Shown: positions 22,440 to 34,100 of the stretch, piece by piece
Layout: the number at the start of each line of letters is the position of its first letter
How positions within the stretch are numbered: position 1 is the first letter of the stretch
Source of the DNA: Asterias rubens
Taxonomy: Eukaryota; Echinodermata; Asteroidea; Forcipulatida; Asteriidae
Assembly (NCBI RefSeq): GCF_902459465.1
Contig: NC_047063.1
Coordinates: 25,217,055-25,281,054 of the forward strand
Length of the DNA: 64,000 nt
Reading direction: 5' to 3'
Translations under genes and position numbers: made by a program
Notes under the pieces: generated by a model
Seen by the model: only the letters and a program-made list of their open reading frames with translations
The model's database searches: none
Told to the model about the DNA's origin: nothing

Positions 22440-24662
22440 GCAGGGTATTGGCAGTCTTTACTGGGCTATCTTGCTTAGACCAGGGTATTGGCACTCTTTA
22501 CTGGGCTATCTTGCTTAGACCAGGTGTTGGCACTCTTTACTGGGCTATCTTGCTTAGACCAGGGTATTGGCACTCTTTCTGTCTTTACTGGGCTATCTTG
22601 CTTAGACCAGGGTATTGGCACTCTTTACTGGGCTATCTTGCTAAGACCAGGGTATTGGCACTCTTTACTGGGCTATCTTGCTTAGACCAGGGTATTGGCA
22701 CTCTTTACTGGGCTATCTTGCTTAGACCAGGGTATTGGCACTCTTTACTGGGCTATCTTGCTTAGACCAGGGTATTGGCACTCTTTACTGGGCTATCTTG
22801 CTTAGACCAGGGTATTGGCACTCTTTACTGGGCTATCTTGCTTATACCAGGGTATTGGCACTCTTTACTGGGCTATCTTGCTAAGACCAGGGTATTAGCA
22901 CTCTTTCTGTCTTTACTGGGCTATCTTGCTTAGACCAGGGTATTGGCACTCTTTACTGGGCTATCTTGCTAAGACCAGGGTATTGGCACTCTTTACTGGG
23001 CTATCTTGCTTAGACCAGGGTATTGGCACTCTTTACTGGGCTATCTTGCTTAGACCAGGGTATTGGCACTCTTTACTGCACTATCTTGCTTAGACCAGGG
23101 TATTGGCACTCTTTACTGGGCTATCTTGCTTAGACCAGGTGTTGGCACTCTTTACTGGGCTATCTTGCTTAGACCAGGGTATTAGCACTCTTTCTGTCTT
23201 TACTGGGCTATCTTGCTTAGACCAGGGTATTGGCACTCTTTACTGGGCTATCTTGCTAAGACCAGGGTATTGGCACTCTTTACCGGGCTATCTTGCTTAG
23301 ACCAGGGTATTGGCACTCTTTACTGGGCTATCTTGCTTACACCAGGGTATTGGCACTCTTTACTGCGCTATCTTGCTTAGACCAGGGTATTGCCACTCTT
23401 TAACGGGCTATCTTGCTTAGACCAGGGTATTGGCACTCTTTACTGGGCTATTTCGCTTAGACCAGGGTATTGGCACTCTTTACTGGGCTATCTTGCTTAG
23501 ACCAGGGTATTAGCTCTTTACTGGGCTATCTTGCTTAGACCAGGGTATTGGCACTCTTTACTGGGCTATCTTGCTTAGACCAGGGTATTGGCACTCTTTA
23601 CTGGGCTATCTTGCTTAGACCAGGGTATTGGCACTCTTTACTGGGCTATCTTGCTTAGACCAGGGTATTGGCACTCTTTACTGGGCTATCTTGCTTAGAC
23701 CAGGGTATTGGCACTCTTTACTGGGCTATCTTGCTTATACCAGGGTATTGGCACTCTTTACTGGGCTATCTTGCTAAGACCAGGGTATTAGCACTCTTTC
23801 TGTCTTTACTGGGCTATCTTGCTTAGACCAGGGTATTGGCACTCTTTACTGGGCTATCTTGCTAAGACCAGGGTATTGGCACTCTTTACTGGGCTATCTT
23901 GCTTAGACCAGGGTATTGGCACTCTTTACTGGGCTATCTTGCTTAGACCAGGGTATTGGCACTCTTTACTGCACTATCTTGCTTAGACCAGGGTATTGGC
24001 ACTCTTTACTGGGCTATCTTGCTTAGACCAGGTGTTGGCACTCTTTACTGGGCTATCTTGCTTAGACCAGGGTATTAGCACTCTTTCTGTCTTTACTGGG
24101 CTATCTTGCTTAGACCAGGGTATTGGCACTCTTTACTGGGCTATCTTGCTAAGACCAGGGTATTGGCACTCTTTACCGGGCTATCTTGCTTAGACCAGGG
24201 TATTGGCACTCTTTACTGGGCTATCTTGCTTACACCAGGGTATTGGCACTCTTTACTGCGCTATCTTGCTTAGACCAGGGTATTGCCACTCTTTAACGGG
24301 CTATCTTGCTTAGACCAGGGTATTGGCACTCTTTACTGGGCTATTTCGCTTAGACCAGGGTATTGGCACTCTTTACTGGGCTATCTTGCTTAGACCAGGG
24401 TATTAGCTCTTTACTGGGCTATCTTGCTTAGACCAGGGTATTGGCACTCTTTACTGGGCTATCTTGCTTAGACCAGGGTATTGGCACTCTTTACTGGGCT
24501 ATCTTGCTTAGACCAGGGTATTGGCACTCTTTACTGGGCTATCTTGCTTAGACCAGGGTATTGACACTCTTTACTGGGCTATCTTGCTTAGACCAGGGTA
24601 TTGGCACTCTTTACTGGGCTATATTGCTTAGACCAGGGTATTGGCACTCTTTACTGGGCTAT
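22440..24662. repeat. 40-bp satellite-like array, about 55 copies, with an 893-bp higher-order repeat
   Basis: The 40-bp unit contains 'gggctatcttgcttagacca' followed by 'gggtattggcactctttact'. Variant units (cttataccag, gctaagacca, a 7-bp 'tctgtct' insertion, a 'gcactatc' variant, 'tttcgctt') recur in the same order 893 bp apart; for example 'cttataccag' is at 22,841 and 23,734. So a block of about 22 units was duplicated as a whole. The unit is not a multiple of three, and the short frames in it are fortuitous. Confidence 0.93.
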
Positions 24663-24914
24663 CCATGCACAGCCCAACTCTATGACTTACTAATGTAAAT
24701 GGGGCTAGTGGATTCATAGAGAGAGTTAAAAAAGTGACTAGCGGCTCCAATCATGACAAGTCTCATGTTGGGAACTGATGACGTTTTAATGTTCGGTCAG
24801 GTTTTTTAGTGTATTTAAAACTCGTTGTCTGCAGTTACCAGAGTTGTTGATCAAGTGATAGTCTTACACACTGCACAGGTGGCATCCAGTCAACATCCAC
24901 ACAAGTCACTCAAT

Positions 24915-25378
24915 GAATAATAATAATCGTTTTCTATATAGTGCTTTAAGTTTAATACACCCATAGGGTGTCTAAAACCGTTTCCAACATTATTACCTCG
25001 GTCACTGGGCCATTTAATTCATTCCTTACACCAGGTCAGCTCTCTGGGATGGGCAGTATGTGTAGTAACTTCAATTACTGACTTTAACTCACTGGAGTAT
25101 GTATACAGCCTGTGCTGCCAAATATGCAGTGCACTAAATAAGCTAAATCTATCACAAGAACCATCCTTGCCCTCACAGGTAGGTACCCACTTGCCCCTGG
25201 TTGTGGAGTAGAAGTTTATACTTTTATAGCCAAGTGTTTTGCTCAGGGGACACACGTGTGTCACGACTGAGAGTGAGACTTAATCCACACTCTGCTGAAC
25301 CATGCACTAAACCAAGGACTGAACAGAATCATGAGAGCCCGAGTTTGGTGCTGTTATCCGCTCGGCAACAGCACCCCT
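24915..25378 (-). mobile_element. tRNA-derived SINE (SINE2 type)
   Basis: Read on the minus strand, it starts with a tRNA-like head 'aggggtgctgttgccgagcg', which resembles the A-box region of Leu/Ser tRNAs, and has a degenerate B box about 45 bases on ('tgttcagtcc'). A body of about 350 bp with 'gggtacctacctgtgagggc' follows, then 'gcactatatagaaaacg' and a short (ATT)n tail at 24,915-24,927. This head-body-tail layout matches SINE2 elements known from sea urchins and other deuterostomes (from memory). A tail of similar type is at 48,976-49,036. Confidence 0.65.
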
Positions 25379-25471
25379 CCGATAATTCATTTCTAAGTAC
25401 ATGTTATGTTAGCCCTGGCGGCTTTACACTTTCGTTTTGTACTACAGTGACGTCCTGGACATCAGGGTACA

Positions 25472-26048
25472 TTTCTGGGGCGGAAAATTTTCACAGCTTC
25501 ATAACTCAAATCTTACCTGCAGTAAGCCACAAATTTCAACAGATTCACATTCTATGGCGGCATACATTTTTCTGCGGTGGGTTTTGGTCCTCAATATTCC
25601 TCACAAATCCGTCATTTTCGTGAAATAATGCAGCTCCAACGTTAAAAAATTCCCGTTTCGATCGTTTTCTCACAGTGTTGTCTGTTGTCGTGCGTACGCG
25701 TATACATTCGCGTGCAAGACGCATAATGCAAGCTTAGACGCATGAGTTCTCGATCACCGTATATTGACTGCACAGCTTTAACACGCAACACAATTAAAAA
25801 TGTGCGCGTCGTGCGTGCGTCTTGCGTACACACGGCAGACTGTGAGAGGAGTACGAACAAAAATGGGAATTCCTTAACGTTGGGAGCTGCATTATTTCAT
25901 GAAATTGACGGATTTGTGAAGAATAATTTACGGTAAAAACCCACCGCAGAAAAACATATGCTGCCATGAAAGTGATTCTGTTGAAATTGGTGCTTTCTTG
26001 CAGGTAAGATTTAAGTTATGAAGCTGTGAAATTTTTCCGCCCCAGAAA
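25472..26048. mobile_element. Large inverted-repeat (foldback) element
   Basis: The left arm begins 'tttctggggcggaaaa' (25,472) and the right arm ends 'tttttccgccccagaaa' (26,048). Arms of about 240 bp match in inverted order: 'cttcataactcaaatcttac' on the left against 'gtaagatttaagttatgaag' on the right, and 'gaaataatgcagctcc' against 'ggagctgcattatttc'. The centre (about 25,690-25,820) is less symmetrical and rich in CG. No coding capacity; target duplication not clear. Confidence 0.72.
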
Positions 26049-26104
26049 CGGGCCTCAATTTGTTAGGATTCTGTTCCTGTGTACAGAGAAAGAGTCCTAT
26101 ATAG

Positions 26105-27025
26105 GGGACTGTACTTGGCCCTTTGCTGTTCCTCTCATTTATAAATGATCTACCATCAGACATAACATCAACTCTCCGCCTTTTCGCTGACGATTGTCTC
26201 GTCTACCGGTCAATAGCATCCATCAATGACTCTGTAGCTCTTCAAAACGATCTTGACACCTTACAGCAATGGGCTGAAACATGGAACATGAAGTTTAACA
26301 AAGACAAATGCCACACCATGCGCTTCACCTTGCTACGTAAAACCATAAACACTGAGTACAATCTCGGTGGTAGTGCTCTTACTACAGTTTCTGAACATCC
26401 CTATCTTGGCCTAACTCTTACAAGTAACTTGTCATGGCAATCCCATATAGACATCATAACTGCAAAAGCAAACAGGATGCTTGGACTCATCAGACGTAAC
26501 CTCAGAGGCTGCTCCCGGAAGCTACGGCAACAAGCATATCTTTCTCTTGTCCGTCCACATCTCGAATACTGTAGTACAGTTTGGAACCCGCACACCAAGA
26601 AAAACATCACCAAAATAGAAAAAAACCAACGCCAAGCTGCCAGATTCATCTTCAACAACTACCACAGCAGGGACAGCGTCTCCAAAATGATAGATGATCT
26701 TCAATGGGACTCCCTTGAAAAACGCAGACAGGCTGCTAGTATCTCCTTGATGTACAAGATCCGCTATCAGCTAGTAGCTATCAATCCAACCCAATACCTC
26801 ATACCCATGATCCCAAGCAGTACTCGATCCTACCACAATGTAAATACCAAACCATCCCAGCACGTCTCCAGCTCTACAAATATTCGTTTTTCCCACGAAC
26901 AGTCTTGTGGTGGAATGCCCTCCCCAGCCAGATCCTCGAGCTCCCATCCATCGGGGTCTTTAAGGGGGCGGTTGGAGCAATCATTTAGCCACCTCCCAAC
27001 TTTTTACTCGCACCTTGTACAATAA
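26105..27025 (+). pseudogene. 5'-truncated LINE reverse-transcriptase fragment (Jockey/CR1/L2 group)
   Basis: The frame begins right after a TAG (26,102-26,104) with GTVLGPLLFLSFINDLPSD, then carries the catalytic motif LFADDCLVYR, the KFNKDKCHTMRF segment, YLGLTLTSNLSWQSHI and the C-terminal connection region (LEYCSTVWNPHT, NQRQAARFIFNNY). There is no endonuclease or N-terminal RT half. Near 26,840 the reading frame is lost: the expected end of the family (a segment containing WWNALPSQ) is in another frame. It is therefore a dead copy. The 3' end finishes in short 'gaagta' repeats (about 27,104-27,124), as is usual for these LINEs. It lies 57 bp after the foldback element. Confidence 0.8.
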
Positions 27026-27490
27026 AATGCACCTGCAACACTTGGCACCGCACATAAGCAGCTAGCCTTGGCGTTTATATCCTGACTGAAGGACTATGCC
27101 AAGTATCGAAGTAGAAGTAGAAGTAATGTTATGTATACGGTGTATGTAACGGAACATCGGTGTCCAACATAATGTAAACAAAACTTCGGTACTAACTAAA
27201 ACTTATAAAAGTTTAATGAGGACTTTATCATCATAATAAATCACAACTGAAAAGGTACTCACCCTTTTGGCAAGACTTAAGGATAATCAGGCGTCCATAT
27301 CTCTGAAGTTAAAACTGATATAGTGATAACTGGTGGTCTTGAATACAAACTTTTCGGCTCAGAACAAACCATGGCTGACAAAAAAAACCCACACATCCAC
27401 ATGTATGTAAACAAAATACAACTACAGTCACTATATTTATAGAGGGCGCTCTTCAACATACAGTCACAAAAACTCTCCTCACAGGTAAAA
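27026..27490. other. LINE 3' tail and spacer
   Basis: The first ~100 bases are the 3' untranslated tail of the LINE fragment. The rest shows no gene or repeat that I recognise. Confidence 0.4.
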
Positions 27491-27612
27491 GGGCCGAAAC
27501 GACGACTTCGGCTACAGAGCTACGTCTAGATCAGCGCGTCTATCAGTGTTGAAGAATAGGCAGACGCGCGCGATCTAGCCGTAGCTGTAGCCGAAGTCGC
27601 CGTTTCGGACAC
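27491..27612. mobile_element. Short palindromic MITE
   Basis: 'gccgaaacgacgacttcggc' on the left pairs with 'gccgaagtcgccgtttcgg' on the right, and 'agctacgtctagatc' pairs imperfectly with 'gatctagccgtagct'. About 120 bp, CG-rich, non-coding. Confidence 0.72.
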
Positions 27613-27942
27613 TAATTATTCCACCATGGCCTAAGCAGACTGGAACTTAAAAGTGGCCTGCCAGTCCTACATGATTTTACCATAGAGTAAGGACTTACCA
27701 ACAGGGAAACTTTCCTTTCTTGATTCTTTTATGTGTGAAATCCTTGTCTGAATCAAAACAACCATCCATTTGATTGACTTCAGAAAAGTGCACAACCTCC
27801 GCAATTAATCATCGATCCATGCAACAACCAACGCATGGGCTAAAAAAAGTGGCACGAAAGTTTCAAAAACGACCGTCACTCACAGTCGCATTCTATTAAT
27901 ATCGCCTCTTGGTGGCGCTGTTTACCACTGCTGATTTCCTAA

Positions 27943-28094
27943 TAGACCTTATCGCAAATACCAATGCGCAAGCGCAGACTGTTGAATGAGGTGCATTGTG
28001 GGATAGATATGGATCAAATGTTGATACCAGCAAGACCACAATGCACCTAATTCCAAGCTTTACGCGCGCGCCCCGGTATTTGCGATAAGGTCTA
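27943..28094. mobile_element. TA-flanked MITE directly upstream of TSR1
   Basis: The left end 'tagaccttatcgcaaatacc' (27,943-27,962) is exactly complementary to 28,075-28,094. The ends can be read as TA target duplications around 'gaccttatcgcaaatacc', as for Tc1/mariner-type elements. A second inverted pair lies inside ('aggtgcattgtgg' and 'ccacaatgcacct'). The element ends 54 bp before the TSR1 start codon, so it must be in the promoter or 5' UTR. Confidence 0.82.
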
Positions 28095-28148
28095 TACCAC
28101 GTGTAGTGATGAGTGGATGAACAGCAATCATTACTGTATGATTCAATC

Positions 28149-31100
28149 ATGGCTGCGAACAGTGAGCAGGAAACACACCGATCGGGGCCATTTAAGCAAC
28201 ACAATAAAACACATAAGACTGGTAGACATCGAAGTAAAGGACAGATAGAGACAGTTGGTAAAGGTTGGCAGCATTTCAATGTCAGTGTTTATTTAATATT
28301 TATGTTGCCAGTTTGTTTGTCTGTTTTGTTTGGGGGGGGGGGGGTTGGGAGGGGGGGGGGTGGTTATGGTATAATAAAAATATTCAAACCAAAATGTAAT
28401 TTACATTATTATTATTGGTTGTGCCATGTTCCTTCCTCCATGTTTGTACTCAAAACCAACCCAGTAATTACTAGAATTGTGAGGTTCGTTCCGCAATCGA
28501 GGCGATAGCCGAATGAACAAACCTCGAGTCAGTCCTGTTCTATTTTGTTAAGGGAGTACCCAGTAATAAATAATAATTTGGGCCCTTCTCCTTCTTCCTT
28601 CCTTGCTCTATGTTTAGGGTAGTTGCGATATTAACGTATCCCTCCTCCTGATCCTTCCGGCCGTCGGAGGGAGGGTTACATTATGGCAACTATGTTTGTG
28701 CAGCCTTCAAATTAAAGTTCAAATTCAAGATTGGAAGATAAATGCACTTTGTTTTGGAGTGTAGTAGTGGCTAGACACACTGAGACTGTAGTCTTCCTTG
28801 TTATAATTTTAATAAAAAGTGCTGCTTTAAAGTGAAGATTACAACTTTTACCTGCATGTTGACACATGGATAGTTTTTATACGGGGAAAAAAGTTTGACA
28901 TAAATACTAAACATGCTATTATAAATTGTACTTTTGTAGCATTGACTGGGGGTTGATGAACACAGTTTAACGACACAACAAGGTACAATTAACTGGCTTT
29001 TCTGTCCTCGTTCAGGAGCTTTATTAACACTCAACAGTCATATGAGTGGGTTCCCTGATCAGCCTGTAGGGGGCCACCAGCAGCCATTGCTCCGATGGGG
29101 AGTCGTGCTGGCGCCCCCCACCGGTCGATCGGCACCGCCGCTACAAAATCGGTAGTTTTTAGTTTTGATAATTGTAACACTCCTCCCGCCACTGGGGTTT
29201 GATTTTTGGCCTTCCTTTCTTTTTACAGGTAGAGTGAGTGTTAAGACCCAATCAAGAAAAAACAAACATGAAATCAGTAAAGTCAACAGACGTCATCAGG
29301 TAGGGAGTCAGTGAAGTAGTAATTCAATTCAAGTCAATTCAACTTATTTATTTCATCACAGATTACAAGTAAAAAGTGAAAATTGTTTTCCCTGTGTGCA
29401 CTAAAAAGATTCAAATTTTATAGTTGTATTAGCAATAAATAGGCTAGTTCAAATTTAAAAAAGAGAGAAACGTTATCAAAATCTCACCATCACTGATTAA
29501 AATAGAAAAACCACAACTAAGTTATCTTATGAAAAGTGAGTTTAAAAGATGAATAGCACCGGGTAAAAAAGATAATCTAAACCGGTTTGTGCGAGTAGAG
29601 AGAAGAGAACGGTACCTTCCTGATAGTAGTCCCATTCGGGGCCAATCCAATTGACCGTAATCATATTTTTGCACCAAATGAATTCCCTACAATTCTGTCT
29701 CATTCTTGGTCATGAAACTTGCAGACCAAACCATGTGCTTACATTAGAAGCTACTACTAGCAGATAGCCGTCTTTCTGGAGTTTTCTAAAAAGCATCACA
29801 CAATTTTCAAAGTGAACTTTTCAAAATATCATAAAAAAAACAGGTTTGGTCAGGCGCCCTTAACAACTCTACAACAACTGTCAATCAATTGCTACCTGGG
29901 TTGGTACCAGACTGGTTTACTCGGCGTGGCGGGGATAGGGTTACTTCATTGAGCACAATAATATGATTGGGATTGGGCCAAGGATACGTAGTGTTACCTT
30001 CTAATAGGACTTGGTCTTGGGCCAAGGATACGTAGTGTTACCTTCTAATAGGGTGATATGGGGTTAGAAAGCATTTCTTATGAAATATATTATGGTTGGA
30101 AAGATGTTTCAAAATAGTAGGGCCTGATGATGCACACATCACACAAATGTACCCTTAACTTGTGTGGCTTTCCTATCTACCTCATGAACTGACACAGCTC
30201 GCCATTTTGTAGAACCAAATTTTTGACTCTACAGTACCCCTTTTTGTTAACCTTCTCAGTTTTGCTTCCTACACTCTGTACAGCTTCACATCTTACTCAT
30301 GCCTCCTACAGTTTTGCTTCCTACACTCTGTACAGCTTCACATCTTACTCATGCCACCTACAGTTTTGCTTCCTACACTCTGTACAGCTTCACATCTTAC
30401 TCACGCCTCCTACAGTTTTGCTTCCTACACTCTGTACAGCTTCACATCTTACTCACGCCTCCTACAGTTTTGCTTCCTACACTCTGTACAGCTTCACATC
30501 TTACTCATGCCTCCTACAGTTTTGCTTCCTACACTCTGTACAGCTTCACATCTTACTCATGCCTCCTACAGTTTTGCTTCCTACACTCTGTACAGCTTCA
30601 CATCTTACTCATGCCTCCTACAGTTTTGCTTCCTACACTCTGTACAGCTTCACATCTTACTCATGCCTCCTACAGTTTTGCTTTCTACACTCTGTACAGC
30701 TTCAAAGCTTCACATCTTACTCATGCCTCCTACAGTTTTGCTTCCTACACTCTGTACAGCTTCACATCTTACTCATGCCTCCTACAGTTTTGCTTCCTAC
30801 ACTCTGTACAGCTTCACATCTTACTCATGCCTCCTACAGTTTTGCTTCCTACACTCTGTACAGCTTCACATCTTACTCACGCCTCCTACAGTTTTGCTTC
30901 CTACACTCTGTACAGCTTCACATCTTACTCATGCCTCCTACAGTTTTGCTTCCTACACTCTGTTCAGCTTCACATCTTACTCATGCCTCCTACAGTTTTG
31001 CTTCCTACACTCTGTACAGCTCCACATTTTACTCATGCCTCAAGTCTTTTTGAATCTTACTTTACAGGCAGTCCAGAGGAGACAGACTAAGAGGGAAGAA

Positions 31101-34100
31101 ACCTTAGCCAGGAAGAGAAACGTCGGAGGCAAAGACACCCCTCCCCATCTTGTGGTGAGATGAAATTTACATAAGTGGTCAAGTTCATACAAGGACCAAT
31201 GGTTTTACTAGTGGATATTAAGTGACACATGCAGGACATGTGCACAGAAGTTAAAGTGTGAACTACTCTAGTCGTGTCATGTCTACCAGAACTGTACTCG
31301 TTTTTCTAATAACTGGTCTGCTCTGAACTATGCTATGAAAACGGCTATTGATATTCAGCGATGCAACCATGCCTGGTAGGCTGGTTCCAAATAGTCGCCT
31401 GGAGTGGTCCAACTCTTGTCAGCTTGACTAAGTTCGGTCTAACTTAGTTAAACTATGGTCAATGATAGTTCTTGGGTAAATATGGTCAGTACTGTAACTG
31501 TAACATTGTGTATAGCACACTCTATTGTAGAAACCATGTGAGGCAACCAACCACCTATCTAAATAACAAGAGTCTCCATGATGAACATCAACTGAACTGT
31601 GTACTGGTGATATTTATAAGAACTCGGATTCATATTCATAATAGTAAATCAGTTGTCATGGGGCAGTACATTGGTTGCATGCTACGGGTAAAGTACCTTG
31701 TTTGCTGCATGTATAGCGCTTTGCGCTCAAGCAGCCTTCTTGTAAAAATAAGACATATCACATGATTCACTCTTAACCATCAAAAGGCAGAATATTTGTG
31801 GGGTAGTAAACACTATTTCTGAACTTGCCCTGTGGGTCCCGGCCACTAAAAGATTTAGAGCTTTTGGAAACTGTTTACCTACAAAAAGGACCTATGATAT
31901 AAATGCAAAAATAGTTAATGACCTGAGGTTTGGACTTTTGCAGAGTCTTTCTCGAAGGCTCTGCTGGGATTAAAACATCGGGCCACTATTAAAGTATTTT
32001 GCTGTAAATATTGTTCTTGATCGGTGCCTGGTAATTCAAATTTGTTTATATCGGTGTTCTGGTATAACAAACTAACTAGTACTTGAACACATTGTTTTAC
32101 CAAAGTGTTTGTTTATTTGATGTACTCAGGCAGTGATTGGTCTACACCCAGACTGCGATGCCAAGGGATTGGTGGAGAAACTACAGTCATGTGACGAGTC
32201 AGCCATCCAATCAGTGAACAGCAATGGCATCATTACTGATCTATGGTAGGAATATTAATACAGAAATATTATTGTGTACAATTATTATTGACATTTGCAT
32301 TTGGGTCTACAAATTGAATGTGTTAAATAAAACTTAATTATTATATGTGGTTGGACTACAACTTGTATCTCCAAGCTCACTGAAAAACACGGGTTTTTGA
32401 ACTGGTTTCCCTTAAACAAAATGAAAACATAATGAACTCAATAATACAAAATATAATGAATTTATTTTATTTTAGCTGGTCTGAAGAAGTACAGCTTTCA
32501 TAACTACTGCAGTGTTCTTCAAAATCAGTCCTTAAGAAGGACTTTAATAGTGGTCTGACATGTGGATCCTAGAAGAGTATTTCTTAAATGCTAGATTGAG
32601 CCACTGAGAAACACTCTGCTAGCTTCCAAACCTCAGGCTATGTACTACTTTGTGCATTATTATAGGTCCTTCATGTGAACTGTAACTTTGTTGTCATTCC
32701 AGTGTGCCAAGATTCAACAAGCGTGTGGCGTTTGTAACCCCACCTCCTGATATGACTTCCATCTTAGATGCTGCTAAGACTGCAGATTCCTTGCTTTGTT
32801 TGGTATCACCCTTAGAATGCTGGGATTCTTGGGGTGACCTCTGTTTGACCTGTCTCTTCTCTCAGGGGTTGCCTGCCACTACATTAGTTACACAGGTAAA
32901 ACAACACACCCTAAACTGCCTAGAACACCTTCCAGGCCAGGAATGAAACAAAGACCACAGAGGGCAAGGCCTCCATTAATAGTAACAAATAATAACAATA
33001 ATAATGTGGCTTCTAATTGGGCTCATATTGGTCACTCAGTGATGCTCAAGGTATGGTGGAGCAACGTTTTTCATCCAGAGTGAATATGTCCATACATGAA
33101 GAATAATTCCTGATAGAAAGATATAATCTGAGAAGCGTTACTGCAGTAAGTTTTTTCAGATTCACAATTTGGGACATAGAAACTGATATTGTTTTACATA
33201 ACCACAATACTTCAAAGTGAAATGTTTCTATAGATGCTTAATACTATGAAAAGCTGCCGTAGGCTTCTAACCAATAGTTTTGATTGCCAATAATGTTAAG
33301 AGTGTTAACAAAACGTCTACCTGCCCTTTTAGGAGAAGGCTTGGGTTTTATGTACAATTTTGTTTCATTGCTCATAATCCGTATTGCGGGATTCTTCTCT
33401 GGTTTGTCTGACAGGGCTTGGATAAGGTACCGATTAAGAAGCGAAATGACATCAAGAAGGTCCTCCAGAAGAAGATCGAGAAGAGGTGAGAAGATTGAGT
33501 TTATTGACGTCTGCAAAAGCCTCAAGTCATGCTCAAAATCTCTGTCAGCCCTGATTTATAAGTTTTCCTGTTTTTAGACTCCTATAAAGTACTTTCAAGA
33601 TACTTCTTACAAGTATCAGTTTTTGTAAGAGTTTTGGGCATCAGTTTCCGAAAAGTAAACGACAGAATGTTTGAAAACTCTAGAGGAACAAGATTTGTTT
33701 GAATAAAGTTCCATAATTATAACTCCCGCCTCTTTGATTCAACAAACTCTTGAAGCTTACAATACCCCCTCAACCATTGAAGATGCATTGCTGGCTAAAC
33801 AGTTTCCAAAGAATCATTGCTCTCTTCTACCCCATCTACAATACCCCTCAACCATTGAAGATGCATTGCTTGCTAAACAGTTTCCAAAGAATCAGTGCTC
33901 TCTCCTACCCCATCTACAATACCCCTCAACCATTGAAGATGCATTGCTGGCTAAACAGTTTCCAAAGAATCATTGCTCTCTTCTACCCCATCTACAATAC
34001 CCCTCAACCATTGAAGATGCATTGCTGGCTAAACAGTTTCCAAAGAATCATTGCTCTATTCTACCCCATCTACAATACCCCTCATCCATTGAAGATGCAT

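Noticed and set aside
22440..24662. CRISPR-like array
   Set aside because: The units are head-to-tail tandem repeats without unique spacers, in a eukaryotic genome.
28113..28148. TSR1 start at the upstream in-frame ATG
   Set aside because: The 12 extra residues have no counterpart in known TSR1 proteins, which begin close to MAA..GP.K; kept only as a possibility.
30223..31163. Three overlapping ~270-codon frames
   Set aside because: The stop-free 52-bp array in TSR1 intron 2 read in three frames. Only the last 29 codons of one of them (31,068-31,154) are real, as TSR1 exon 3.
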